Assembly: GCA_001189345.1 (NCBI GenBank)
Contig: LFKV01000025.1
Coordinates: forward strand, 98,103 to 162,102
Direction of reading: 5' to 3'
Source: Candidatus Paraburkholderia kirkii
GTDB lineage: Bacteria; Pseudomonadota; Gammaproteobacteria; Burkholderiales; Burkholderiaceae
DNA length: 64,000 nucleotides
Shown piece by piece: positions 45,980-56,028 of this stretch. The position numbers were made by a program, and so were the translations under genes. Under the pieces are notes generated by a model, which did not search any database, had not been told where the DNA came from, and saw only the letters and a list, made by a program, of their open reading frames with translations. Numbering within the stretch: position 1 is the stretch's first letter; each line of letters opens with the position of its first letter.

Positions 45980-48900
45980 CCGTACCGCGTTCCACGCTCA
46001 GGCTCCAGCTTCACAAGGGCTTCACCTTCGACAACGCCGCCGCGCTCGTGGACTACTTCTCGTTGCTCGGCGTGAGCCATGCGTACGTGTCGCCGATCAC
46101 CACCGCGACCACCGGCTCCACGCACGGCTATGACGTCGTGGACTACACGAAGGTCGATCCCGAGCTGGGCGGCGAGGACGGCCTGCGCCGCTTCGTCGAG
46201 AAGCTGCGCGCGCACGAGATGGGCCTCATCGTCGACATCGTGCCGAACCACATGGGCGTGGGCGGATCGGAAAACGCATGGTGGCAGGACATCCTCGAAT
46301 GGGGACGCCACGCCGCGCATGCGCGCTACTTTGACGTCGACTGGCATTCGCCCGATCCCGCGTTGCGCGGCAAGGTGCTCGCACCGTTTCTCGGCGCCCC
46401 CTACGGCGGCGAGTTGCAGGACGGGAAGATCAGGCTCGCGTATCGCGCGGACGAGGGACGCTTCGTCATCGAGTATTACGGGCATGTGTTTCCGGTCTGT
46501 CCCGTCGACTATCCTTCCGTGTTCCAGGAAGCGCCCGAACTGGCCCAGCGCTTCGCGGGCCTGACGACGCAGCCCGACGATCAGCCGCGCGCCGCCGATG
46601 CGCGCACGGCGCTCGTGACCATCGCGCAGACAGAGGGCGAGCAGGCTGCGGTCGAGGCGATCCTGGCCGCGCATTCGCCCGATGCGCCGTCGGGCCGCGA
46701 TCGCCTGCATCGCCTGCTGGAGCGGCAGCATTACCGGCTCGCGTGGTGGCGCACCGCCACGGACGAAGTGAACTGGCGGCGCTTCTTCGACGTGAGCACG
46801 CTCGGCGGCGTGCGCGTCGAGCGGCCCGAAGTGTTCGAGGTATCGCATGCGCTCATCTTCAGGCTCTTCACCGAGGGTTTGATCGACGGCGTGCGCGTCG
46901 ACCACGTCGACGGACTCGCCGAACCGCGCGAGTATTGCCAGCGCCTGCGCACGCGGCTGGAGGAGCTTTCGACGGAGCGGCCCGAGGCGTTGCGGCACGG
47001 CAGGCACACGTACTTCGTCGTCGAGAAGATCCTCGCGCGCGGTGAGCCGCTGCGCCGCGACTGGCAGGTCGACGGCACGACAGGCTACGACTTCATGAAC
47101 GACGTGGGCGCGCTGCTGCACAATCCCGCAGGTGCGGAGCCGCTTGCCGCGTTGTGGGCGGAAATCACCGGCAAGAGCGAGCGCTTTGCCGACGAAGCGC
47201 TCGCGGCGCGTCGCAAGATTCTCGCGGAGAATCTGTCGGCGGAACTGGATCGCGTCACGCGGGCGCTGCATCGCATCGCCCGCGACGCGCAGACCACGCG
47301 CGACTTCACGTTCACGTCGATCCGGCGCGTGGTCGCGGAACTGATCGTGCAGTTTCCGGTGTATCGCATCTATCCGGTGAGCGGCGTGCGTAGCGCCGAG
47401 GACGAGCGCTTCTTCTCGCAAGCGCTCGAAGCCGCGCGTGCGGTGCTCGCGCGCGCGGATCATGTCGTGCTGGATCAGGTCGCACAATGGCTCGGCGGCA
47501 AGCTGCCCGATGAGCCGCCGCAGACCGAGCAGCGCAGCGATCGAAGCGAGCGCGGCCGGGATCGCGCCGCCGAGCGCAATCGCGAGCGCAGCCAGGCGCA
47601 GGCGAGCCAGAACCCGCAGCCGTCGAGCGGTTCGCAGCGGCGCGCGGCGCAGACGCTGTTCTCGCAGCTGACATCGCCGGTGGCGGCCAAGGCGGTCGAG
47701 GATACCGCGTGCTATCGCTACGGGCGGCTCATTTCGCGCAACGAGGTCGGCGCGGATCCGGGCGAGTTCGCTCTGTCGGTAGATGAATTTCATGCGGGCA
47801 ACCGCGAGCGGTTCCAGTCGTTCCCGCACGCGATGCTTTGCACCGCGACGCACGATCACAAGCGCGGCGAGGACGTGCGCGCGCGCCTCGCGGCATTGAG
47901 CGAGATTCCTGACGAATGGGCCGCGACGCTCAGGCAATGGTCCACGCTGAACACGCCGTTGCGACGCGGTTCGAGCGGCGGATCGGCCGAGACGAGCGAC
48001 AACAGCGACTGGGCGCCGGGCCCGGCGGCGGAATCAATGCTTTACCAGACGCTCGTCGGATGCTGGCCGCTCATGCTGGCCCCTGACGACGAAGCGGGCG
48101 TGCATGCGCTCGCGGAGCGCGTGGCGCAATGGCAGTTGAAGGCGTTGCGCGAGGCGAAGCTGCGCACGAGCTGGTTTGCACCCGACGAGGTTTACGAGAA
48201 GGCGTGCAGGGACTTCCTGTTCGATATCGTCGCGCCGCAGCGGCGCAATGGCTTTCTGCAGGAGCTCTCGAAGTTCGTCGAGCGCATCGGGCCGCTCGGC
48301 GCGATCAACAGCTTCCAGCAGACGCTCTTGCGGCTGACGTCGCCGGGCGTGCCGGATCTTTATCAGGGCACGGAATTGTGGGATTTCAGTCTGGTCGATC
48401 CGGACAACCGGCGTCCGGTCGATTATGAATTGCGGCGCAAGTGGCTTGCGGAAATCGAGGAGAAGGGGCCACCTTCGGAGCAGATGGCGAACTGGCGCGA
48501 TGGCCGCGTAAAGCTCGCGCTCGTGCGGCGCACGCTAGCCTTGCGCAAGCATTGCGAATCGTTGTTCGCGCAGGGCGAATATGTGCCGCTGGAAGTGCAG
48601 GGCGAGCATGCGGGGCATGTGATTGCCTATGCGCAGCATGCGGGAAGAGCGTTTGCGATCGTTATCGCGACGCGGCTTGCGGGGCCGCTGCTGGACACGG
48701 ATCGTGATGTGCCGCTCGTCGAGCCCGGGCGTTGGGGCGATACGGCGATCGTGTTGCCGGAGGCGCTGCATTCGCGCGCGTTGTTTGACTGGTTGAGTCC
48801 GAATGCGCCTAAGGCCGAAGGCGAGAGGCTTTTCCTGCGGGATGCGTTGGGGGTTATGCCGGTGGGTTTGCTGGTTGAGGAAGGCGTGCCAAAAGTTTAG
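45976..48900 (+). CDS. treY: Maltooligosyl trehalose synthase TreY
   Basis: 974 residues, GH13_26. TreY converts the reducing-end alpha-1,4 link of maltodextrin into the alpha,alpha-1,1 link of trehalose. Landmarks: STLRLQLHKGFTFDNAAALVDYFSLLGVSHAYVSP, VDIVPNHMGVGG (region I), Asp309 in DGVRVDHVDGLAEP, Glu350 in YFVVEKILARGEPL and ATHDHKRGEDVRARLA. ATG 45976 is chosen because it overlaps the malQ stop and matches the family N-terminus; the open frame extends further upstream inside malQ without meaning. A low-complexity Arg/Gln/Ser insert (about residues 514-560, for example RSDRSERGRDRAAERN) interrupts the fold. Intact. Confidence 0.94.
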   Translation: MTVPRSTLRLQLHKGFTFDNAAALVDYFSLLGVSHAYVSPITTATTGSTHGYDVVDYTKVDPELGGEDGLRRFVEKLRAHEMGLIVDIVPNHMGVGGSENAWWQDILEWGRHAAHARYFDVDWHSPDPALRGKVLAPFLGAPYGGELQDGKIRLAYRADEGRFVIEYYGHVFPVCPVDYPSVFQEAPELAQRFAGLTTQPDDQPRAADARTALVTIAQTEGEQAAVEAILAAHSPDAPSGRDRLHRLLERQHYRLAWWRTATDEVNWRRFFDVSTLGGVRVERPEVFEVSHALIFRLFTEGLIDGVRVDHVDGLAEPREYCQRLRTRLEELSTERPEALRHGRHTYFVVEKILARGEPLRRDWQVDGTTGYDFMNDVGALLHNPAGAEPLAALWAEITGKSERFADEALAARRKILAENLSAELDRVTRALHRIARDAQTTRDFTFTSIRRVVAELIVQFPVYRIYPVSGVRSAEDERFFSQALEAARAVLARADHVVLDQVAQWLGGKLPDEPPQTEQRSDRSERGRDRAAERNRERSQAQASQNPQPSSGSQRRAAQTLFSQLTSPVAAKAVEDTACYRYGRLISRNEVGADPGEFALSVDEFHAGNRERFQSFPHAMLCTATHDHKRGEDVRARLAALSEIPDEWAATLRQWSTLNTPLRRGSSGGSAETSDNSDWAPGPAAESMLYQTLVGCWPLMLAPDDEAGVHALAERVAQWQLKALREAKLRTSWFAPDEVYEKACRDFLFDIVAPQRRNGFLQELSKFVERIGPLGAINSFQQTLLRLTSPGVPDLYQGTELWDFSLVDPDNRRPVDYELRRKWLAEIEEKGPPSEQMANWRDGRVKLALVRRTLALRKHCESLFAQGEYVPLEVQGEHAGHVIAYAQHAGRAFAIVIATRLAGPLLDTDRDVPLVEPGRWGDTAIVLPEALHSRALFDWLSPNAPKAEGERLFLRDALGVMPVGLLVEEGVPKV

Positions 48901-48941
48901 GTCGGGGGGCGGATTTGTCGTTTGCTGGGGATTTCGTGAAA

Positions 48942-49554
48942 CTTGTTTTCTTATTGGTCTTAAGCACTGCCCCTGTGCGGGGCGGCAGTCACTTTCTTTG
49001 CTGATGCAAAGAAAGCAGCTTTTGGCCCGGAGAGCTTCAGACGGGCTCGTCGTCATGGTTCGGATTGGCCCAGCCCCTAAGTGTCGCCCTCAAAGGACTA
49101 ACGGGGCTTGGCTCGCGCACGGTCTGCCAAGCTAGTCATCCAAGAACGCTGGTTCAGCACGAAAGAGCACCGGCCGGCTGCGCGGCCGAAGGGGACATCG
49201 GGTCTGCACGTACTTCTTTACTAACGTCTCCATCTCACTGCTTTTGCCGAACGGCGGTTTCCCTTGCATACCGGACGGCAGCGCGTAGCGCAGTGCCGGA
49301 ACTGTTTGGCGCTGAACCAGCGCGCTAAACGGGATAGCTCGTCAGACCGTGCGCGTGCCAGGTCGGGTATGGCCTTATGAGGGCACTCGCTACTGAGCCC
49401 ACGAAGGAGGAGAAAAGTGGCCAAACTGTGTGTGACCGCGGGCGGATGAGAAGCTGCTTTCTTTGGTCACTTTCTTTGCAGCAGCAAAGAAAGTGACTGC
49501 CGCCCCGCACAGGGGCAACGCCAATAGACCGATAAGAAAACAAGTTCCACGAAA
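48942..49554. repeat. Inverted-repeat element without genes (MITE-like candidate)
   Basis: Two long imperfect inverted arms, 48942-49020 and 49451-49554, enclose about 430 bases. Each arm reads from outside inward: TTTCGTG-AACTTGTTTTCTTAT, GCCCCTGTGCGGGGCGGCAG, GTCACTTTCTTTGC and AAAGCAGCTT. The right arm carries a perfect 14-base hairpin, GTCACTTTCTTTGC/GCAAAGAAAGTGAC (49466-49497), that can fold on its own. The middle has no convincing gene. Single arms occur at 39541-39596 and 60972-61043. It fills the gap between treY and the corC-like pseudogene; no other feature is seen in 48901-49582. Confidence 0.7.
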
Positions 49555-49582
49555 AAAACCCAAAAGCAAACGAGAAAAAAAG

Positions 49583-50890
49583 TCATTGCGCTTCCTCAAG
49601 CGCCTCTTCCCTCGGGTAGACCCGCACCAAAACAATCCACGGCCCTTTCATCTTCTTGACGACGATATCGAACCGATCGAACTCGACCCGTTGCCCCTCG
49701 GTGGGCAAATCCCCGAGTGCATTGATGACGAGTCCCCCGACCGACTCGGCGCGTCCTTCGTCGATATCGATGCCCAACGCCCGCTCCAGCGACACCTACC
49801 GGCAAGCTGCCCTTGCCCATCAACGTGCCATCGTCCATGCGCGACCAGTCGGCGTCGCCCTGACGGAATTCATCGTGGATCTGCCCCACCAGCGCGCCGA
49901 GCAGATTATCGAGCGTAATGAAGCCGATCGGCTTCGCCCCCTTGCGCCCGACGATCGCAAGATGAGGCGCGCCCTTGCGAAAGCGCCGGAAAAGTTCGAG
50001 CGCAGACAGATTCGGCGCCACATACTGCACCGGTCGCACATGACGCGATAGCTCGACCTTCCCGGCCTCCTTCGAGAAACTGAAGTTGAAGCCGCGTCCG
50101 CCGCCATCGCCCGCAAGCAGCAAGTCCTTCAGATGGATCATGCCGATCACGCGCTCGCCGGACGCATCGGCAAACAGCGGATAGCGCGAAAAACGATGCC
50201 GCGCAATCACGGCAAGGTTCTCGCGCATCGGCAGGTCGTTGCGCAGGCCGACCAGCTCATGTGCCGGACGTATCAAATCCGACACCGTCATGCGGCTGAA
50301 ATCGAGCGAGTGGGCGATCGTGTTCCACTCGTCCGCGTTGTACGACGATGCGCTGCCGTGACGCCGGCCGCGCAGGATCAGCTTGAGCTCATCAGTCGAG
50401 TATTCGCGCTCGTGTTCAGCATCCAGATGAACGGATACATCACCCAGTAGAAACCGTACAGCGGCGTCGCAAGCCACAGGCCGACCTGCTCCGCGCGGCG
50501 GATGGCCCACGATTTCGGCGCCAGCTCGCCGACCACGATATGCAGAAACGAAATGACCGAGAACGCGAAGAAAAGGGAGATCGACTCGATTAGCTTCTCC
50601 GACTCGACGCCGAGCAGCGAGAAGAGCGGATGCAGGAGTGTCGCGAACGCCGGTTCGCCGATCCAGCCAAGACCGAGCGAAGCCAGCGTGATGCCGAGCT
50701 GGCATGCGGAAAGATAGGCATCGAGCTGCCCGTGCACCTTCGCGAGCAGACGGCCCGGCAGGCCGTTGGTGCGCGCCATCGCCTTGACGCGCGTGGGCCA
50801 CAACTTGACGAACCCGAACTCCGCCGCGACGAAAAAACCATTCAACGCGACGAGCAACAATGCGCCGATCAGCGCGACGACCTGAGCCAA
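49583..50890 (-). pseudogene. CNNM/CorC (hemolysin C-like) membrane protein, two frameshifts
   Basis: Family of DUF21-CBS-CorC_HlyC proteins linked to Mg2+/Co2+ efflux or membrane integrity. The N-terminal DUF21 part is in one frame from ATG 50890 (VVALIGALLLVALNGFFVAAEFGFV; LGITLASLGLGWIGEPA; VVGELAPKSWAIRRAEQVGL). Near 50395 the frame changes. The linker AEHEREYSTDELKLILRG and the CBS pair (MTVSDLIRPAHELVGLR, HRFSRYPLFADASGERVIGMIHLKDLLL, IGFITLDNLLGALVGQIHDEF) run to about 49800. The final CorC_HlyC domain (GIDIDEGRAESVGGLVINALGDLPTEGQRVEF) is in a third frame to 49583. Both lesions are simple indels. Confidence 0.88.
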
Positions 50891-50951
50891 AGCAACTCTC
50901 TTCGAAAGTGGAAAGCGTCAGTATATGGGCGACAGGCAATCGAAAGTCAAT

Positions 50952-52082
50952 TCACATCCCCGCAATCGGAACGCGCATCGACACCGTGACCTCGGCGCCG
51001 TCCGCGATATCGGTGTGCTCGAACGCGCCACCGTGCGCCTCCGACACGCGCTTGCACAGCGCGAGGCCCCACGCGATGCGCCCGCCCTCGTGCGACTCCA
51101 GCGCCTGACGGCGCGCGAACGCTTCGAGCACGTGCGGCGACGCGGTATCGTTGAGCGCCTGCGCGGACGCCGTGAAACGCACGTCGGTGCGCCACATGCT
51201 GCCCTCGATGTTGCTCGACGTGCGCACCGTCGCGCCGCCCGCGCTCGCTTCGGCGGCAAACGCCAGCATGAGCCAGAGCGCCTGCAGCAGGCGCTCCGCG
51301 TCACCTTCGACCTGCTCTTCCGCCAGCATCGAGTCGAGCTCGATCGTCACGCCCCGCGCATTCGCCACGCTCGCGCGCGCAAGCGCCGCGCTCTTCTCCA
51401 GCAGCAGACGCAAAGCGACCGGCGCGAGCGCGACCGACAGCGCCTTGGTCTCGGCCCGCGTCGTGTCGACGGATTGCTCGATCAGCTTCACCTGCTGCTC
51501 GACGCCCGAACGGATGCCCGCGAGCGCGCGCTGCGCGGCGGAATCGTTTGCGTCCACCTTGCGCTCGAGCACGTAGCCCCAGCTGTGAATCGCATTGAGC
51601 GGGCCGCGCAGGTCGTGCGACACGATCGACAGCACGTGATCGCGCATGAACAGCGCGGCCTCCGCACGCAGATGCGCGACCCGGTCGGCGGCATCGCCTT
51701 GCTGGTCCGAGGCGCCCGCGCCCGCCGACGGCGAGACGACCAGCGTCACGTAGTCCGGCCCCGGCAGCGCGATGATCGCGAAGGCGCGCGTCGTACCGTC
51801 GTCGCCGATCAACACTTGCGCGCGGCGTGTGCCTTTGCCCGCGAGCGCGGCATCGGCGGCCTCGCCGAGCACGGCGGCGAGTGGACGGGGTAATGGGGTG
51901 TCGGCGAGCGCGCGGCCATTCAGCGCGGCGGGATCGAGTTCTAAAAGATGGGCAAAGACGGCGTCGGCCGAAAGGCAGCGCTGCGCGGCGTCGAGCACCA
52001 GCACGCCGTCGTTTCCTGCGACGGCCGCGTCGAAGGTCCTCGCGCCTCCGGGCTCGACCGTACTGGAAAAAGACGTTGTCAC
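50952..52082 (-). CDS. PAS-containing sensor histidine kinase with degenerate ATPase domain
   Basis: 376 residues from GTG 52082, which follows AAGGA by about 8 bases; an in-frame ATG 75 bases upstream would add residues with no domain. A PAS-like domain (GVLVLDAAQRCLSADAVFAHLLELD, residues about 25-130) leads to a HisKA dimer with phospho-acceptor His156 in LSIVSHDLRGPLNAIHSW. The ATPase domain is odd. At the N-box position LLQALWLMLAFAAEAS lacks the Mg-ATP Asn, no D-x-G G1 box is visible, and only the G2-like GRIAWGLALCKRVSEAHGG is recognisable. It may be a pseudo-kinase or a phosphatase-only sensor. No response regulator gene is adjacent. Confidence 0.75.
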   Translation of the reverse strand: MTTSFSSTVEPGGARTFDAAVAGNDGVLVLDAAQRCLSADAVFAHLLELDPAALNGRALADTPLPRPLAAVLGEAADAALAGKGTRRAQVLIGDDGTTRAFAIIALPGPDYVTLVVSPSAGAGASDQQGDAADRVAHLRAEAALFMRDHVLSIVSHDLRGPLNAIHSWGYVLERKVDANDSAAQRALAGIRSGVEQQVKLIEQSVDTTRAETKALSVALAPVALRLLLEKSAALARASVANARGVTIELDSMLAEEQVEGDAERLLQALWLMLAFAAEASAGGATVRTSSNIEGSMWRTDVRFTASAQALNDTASPHVLEAFARRQALESHEGGRIAWGLALCKRVSEAHGGAFEHTDIADGAEVTVSMRVPIAGM

Positions 52083-52797
52083 GGTTAGGGTCCTTGCGTG
52101 TATCGGTGTTGCGGTTGATGTCGCGGAAATGCTAAGCGCTTCACGGCCGCACCGCATGTCTGCACTGACGAATGCGCCGCGCGGACTGGCTCTCGAGCCA
52201 TTATATGTGAGCGCCCATGACGCACGCCGCGACCGTGGCCGCCTTTCCGCGGCACGGCTTGCAGAGCAATCGGCGTGCGCGCCCGCCGGTTCCCCATCCC
52301 GAATGCAGCAAGGAAGGCGTTTTAACCCTTTTTAAAATCCGCGCGATTTGCATGCCGCATATACGCGCCTAAAGAAAATACGACCTTGCTTTTAATGCCG
52401 TTTTAAACATCCGGTACACGGCGGCATTTTGTCGCGGATTCTTCTTTTTCTCTCGGCATGGGCGCCAAGATCGATCGGGCGGGAATCGCGCTTGCTGGCA
52501 CGCTTGCTGGAGGCCGATGTGCGTGCAGGCCCGCGTGCTTATCCGCGCAATCAGCATTCTCAAAGAAAAGTCAAGGAACGATTTGATTTTTCTCTTGCCA
52601 TCATTTATGCGTTTTCGCTCGCAAAAATCAAGGCAACACTATCCGGGATTTTCATTGCGTGCGTAGCCGAACATTCTCGGCTTACAACTACCTATAACAT
52701 TCCACCTGAAGATTGACGCATTGCGCAGCCGGCACATATGAACCGGCCTCTGCCACGGTGGCCTTCAATTCAAACTCTAACCGGTGACACGAGCCCT
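52083..52797. other. Intergenic region between kinase and GT2 genes
   Basis: About 715 bases between divergent genes. It contains AT-rich stretches around 52315-52420 and 52560-52640 that could hold promoters for both sides, but no convincing -35/-10 pair. A short frame at 52429-52716 has no ribosome-binding site or recognisable domain and I do not call it. An in-frame upstream ATG for the GT2 gene lies at 52738. Confidence 0.4.
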
Positions 52798-53900
52798 ATG
52801 ACACGCGTCCACAACGGCCCTCCCAGGACTTTGCTCTCGGTGATCATTCCCGCGTACAACGTGGAGCATTTCATCGCCGCGTCCCTGGAGTCCGCTCTAT
52901 CGCAACCGCACTCGGAGGAGATCGAGCTCATCGTCATCGACGACGGATCGACCGACCACACGCTCGAACGCATCCTCGAAGTACAACGTACCGAACTCGG
53001 CCGCAACATCCGCGTGATCCATCAGGAGAATCGTGGCGTATCGGCCGCGCGCAATCGCGCGATCACAGAAGCGACGTCGCCGTACATCGGCTTTCTCGAT
53101 TCGGACGATGTCTGGTCGACGAACTTCACCGCGAAGATCATGCCGCTGCTCGACGCAAAGGTCGCGGATATCATCGAGTTCAACGTCGGCATCATCAGCT
53201 CGGCGGGCAAGATGATCGACACGGTCAAGCTGATCGATCCCGCGACCGTCGGCGCACGCCCCTGCGATCTCGCCGCATTGCTCGACTTCGCGCGCGTGTA
53301 TCAGGTGTTTCCGGCCGCGCGCGTGTACAAGCGCGCGCGCTCTGGGACGGCATCGAGTTTCCGGCGGGGCGCGTCTACGAGGACGCCGCGGCGATCCCGC
53401 TCGTCTATGCGCGCGCAGTCGCTCTTCCGTCTCGCCGACAATCTTTACTTCTATCGCCGTCGCGCAGGTAGCATTACCACCAAGGCAACGCCGTTCACGG
53501 TCATGTCGCTCGCGACCTGTGCGGAAGAAACCTTGGAGCGTTGCAACGGAGGCGCGCTGGATCCCTTCTGGCTCGCGATGTTCCACAAGGTCTTCTCGTA
53601 TGCATGTCACCAGGCGGCGCGCGTGGATGCGCGTGCGTTCCCGGAATCGATCAGGACGGTCGAGGCCACCGCGGCGCACTATCGCATCTTCGCCGCGAAT
53701 CGCACCGATACGCCCAAGGAGCTGCGCTTTCACAGGAAGATCGTCGCCGATCGCCGCTGGTTCCAGGCCAAGCGCATGGTCAAGCGCGCTCGGCCTCGAG
53801 CTGCGTCCGCCCGCGGCGCCGCCGCGTGCAGTTCCTCCAGGAAATCTGCGCGGCCGGCCGTCCGCAGGCAGTCAACGATGATAAAAAAAGTCACGAGGCG
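52798..53900 (+). pseudogene. GT2 glycosyltransferase with compensating frameshifts and damaged 3' end
   Basis: GT-A transferase. LLSVIIPAYNVEHFIAASLESALSQ, IELIVIDDGSTDHT and GVSAARNRAITEATSPYIGFLDSDDVWS (the DXD-type site) are normal. After RVYQVFPAARVYKRA the frame runs for about 24 codons through an Arg/Ser-rich stretch. The expected LWDGIEFPAGRVYEDAAAIPLVYA is in another frame, and normal sequence (LFRLADNLYFYRRR) resumes near 53430. This means one insertion and one deletion that roughly cancel. A further shift after RWFQAKRMVKRA (about 53785) spoils the C-terminus. The start is either ATG 52798 or ATG 52738. The isolated position outside the O-antigen locus leaves its product unknown. 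Confidence 0.75.
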
Positions 53901-53908
53901 CGTTCAGC

Positions 53909-55145
53909 ATGCAGATCTATCCGAAGAGGCCCGGCTTCACCGCCGGCGAGTCGTTCGAGCTCGCGGTACAGCCGGGGTCCCGTTTTTCCATCGCGATCTA
54001 CCATCAGGGCAATGACGAGACGCTGACGAGCATGGGCGGCATCGCCGTGCAACCGGGCGGCGTCGTACAGGCCGAGCTGAAAAACGGCAAGTACGTCTTT
54101 CAGTCGCCGGGGCGCGTCGGGCCCGTGCGTCACGACGAAGACTGGGGCTGGCCGACCATCACGCTCAAGCCGAATGCGGAAACGCTCGAAACAGGCGCCT
54201 ATGTCGCGATTGCGTATGAAGTCGGCGCGCACACGGAGCTCGGACGCTGCGCCGCCGCGCACAAGCCGATCTTCGCGGGACCGCCCGACTCGGACAGCAT
54301 GGCGCTCGTCGTCGCGCGGCCGCGCACGCCGTCCGCGGACATCGCGTACATCGTGCCGATCAACACCTATCACGCGTACAACTCGATGGGCGGTGGCTGT
54401 TATTACGGCGACCCGATTCATCGCACGCAGCCGCAGACGAAAGTGAGCCTCTTGCGTTCGGGCGGCGGTCTCGGCGCGCAACTCGGCGAGCCGACCGATC
54501 CCTATGATCCGCGCTCGCCGCGCCAGCAGTTCACGCACTGGGATTCGAAGTTCATCCGCTGGCTGCGCGCGGAAGGCATCGCATGCGACTTCTATACCGA
54601 TCACGATCTGCATTGCGGCACGGACCTCAGGCTCGAGAACTATCGCTGCATGCTGAGCGTCGGGCATCACGAGTACTGGTCGACGGAGATGCGCGAGCGC
54701 GCCGCGAAGTTCATCGCGCAAGGCGGCAATCTCGCGATCTTCAGCGGCAATACGTGCTTCCGTCCGATCGACTTCGGCGATGCGCCCATCGACGGCGACT
54801 ACGCGGTGATGAACCGCCTCGGCGAGAAGTGGCCCGGCCATGACGAGTCCAGGCTCATCGGCCTGAGCTTGGTTATGGCGGCGGCAAGTACGGCGTATGG
54901 AAGCGCCTGCGCGGCGGATGGATCAAGCGCGAGCGCGAAGCGATCGGCTTCACGGTGCGTCAGGCGAACCATTGGGTCTTCGCGGGCACCGGTCTCGCCA
55001 ACGGGCAGACCTTCGGCGCGAAGGACCGTCTGGTCGGCTACGAAGTGGATGGCGTGCCGCCCGTGCCGAACGGTTTCGTCACGCTCGCGGATACGGTCCG
55101 GCTCACGGGCTGGGACATGGGGGGCGTGGGCGCAATGGGCGTATT
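53909..55145 (+). pseudogene. N,N-dimethylformamidase large-subunit-like protein, frameshifted and cut by IS
   Basis: The sequence resembles the C-terminal DMFA2-type domain shared by N,N-dimethylformamidase large subunits and related proteins. Landmarks are MQIYPKRPGFTAGESFEL, IVPINTYHAYNSMGGGCYYGDP, FIRWLRAEGIACDFYTDHDLH, LSVGHHEYWSTEMRERAAKFI and GGNLAIFSGNTCFRPIDF. Near 54865 the frame shifts; WIKREREAIGFTVRQANHWVFAGTGLANGQTFG and GWDMGGVGAMGV follow in a second frame. The gene stops at 55145, where the IS2-type copy B begins, so the C-terminal end is gone. No homologous remainder is seen on the other side of the IS. Substrate unknown. Confidence 0.75.
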
Positions 55146-55182
55146 TGGACTTGCCCCCGCATAACCGGACAGCCGGTCCCGC

Positions 55183-56019
55183 TTAGGTTGGAGGATTTGC
55201 TTGCCGACGAAACTCGCGCGGCGAGCGGTATTTAAGGGCGCTGTGCGGGTGTGACTCGTTATCGTGGTCGAACGCGATGGCCAGATTTTGCAGCACCGTC
55301 CTGGCGTCGGGTTTCGGCATCCACGAAACGTAATCACGCTTTATCGTTTCGTAATCACGCTTTATCGTTTTAACGAAGCTCTCGGCCATCCCGTTGCTTT
55401 GCGGACTTCTGACGGGTGTCGTTACTGGCTTCAGTCCGATTTTTCGAGAGAACTTCAATGTGTCATCGGCAATGTAGCAGGAACCATTGTCGCTTAACCA
55501 CTCGACTTCCCTTTCGGCCTTCAACGCGCCGGTGAAGCGGTTCTCGACGGCTTGAAGCATGACGTCACGCACCATATCGCCAGTGTAACCGCCTGTGCTC
55601 GCGGCCCAACTCATGGCTTCGCGGTCGCAACAGTCGAGTGCGAAGACGACACGCAATGGGACACCGGCATCGCAGCGGAATTCGAAGCCATCCGAGCACC
55701 AGCGCATGTTGCTGCTATCCACCGCGACCTTGCCGTCATGCCGACGCGTAGACGAGGCGTGCCGAGGGCGATGTTCAAGCAGCAGGCCGTGGCGACGCAT
55801 CACGCGATACACGCGCTTTGCATTTACTCGCGGTTGAGCCAGCATGTCCCGGCTTCGCCTCAGCAACGCCCAAGCACCTCGGTATCCATACGTCGGCGCG
55901 TCGCCTAACAACTCATGAAGTTCGGCGACAAGCGCCGTGTCGTCGAGCACGGGCATCTTGCGCCGGTCGACCCAGTCAGCCGGCCGCTTCGACTTGACTG
56001 CGAGATTCGAGCGCGACAC
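55183..56019 (-). CDS. IS2-type OrfB transposase, catalytic residues intact (copy B)
   Basis: 278 residues. It has the DDE residues: RWCSDGFEFRCDAG, EWLSDNGSCYIADD and NGMAESFVKTIKRDY. It differs from copy A at DNG against GDG and in two other places (KAERE against KADRE, RTVLQ against RTALQ). It could be a working catalytic subunit if fused or assisted by OrfA, but the element lacks the usual OrfA zipper and frameshift site. Confidence 0.87.
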   Translation of the reverse strand: MSRSNLAVKSKRPADWVDRRKMPVLDDTALVAELHELLGDAPTYGYRGAWALLRRSRDMLAQPRVNAKRVYRVMRRHGLLLEHRPRHASSTRRHDGKVAVDSSNMRWCSDGFEFRCDAGVPLRVVFALDCCDREAMSWAASTGGYTGDMVRDVMLQAVENRFTGALKAEREVEWLSDNGSCYIADDTLKFSRKIGLKPVTTPVRSPQSNGMAESFVKTIKRDYETIKRDYVSWMPKPDARTVLQNLAIAFDHDNESHPHSALKYRSPREFRRQANPPT

Positions 56020-56028
56020 CCCCAGGAC

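Noticed and set aside
49065..49543. Several short frames inside the inverted-repeat element
   Set aside because: No start signals, no recognisable domains and no frame longer than about 90 codons; the region is better explained as repeat sequence.
52429..52716. 95-codon frame between the kinase and GT2 genes
   Set aside because: No Shine-Dalgarno sequence, atypical composition and no recognisable motif; left as intergenic.
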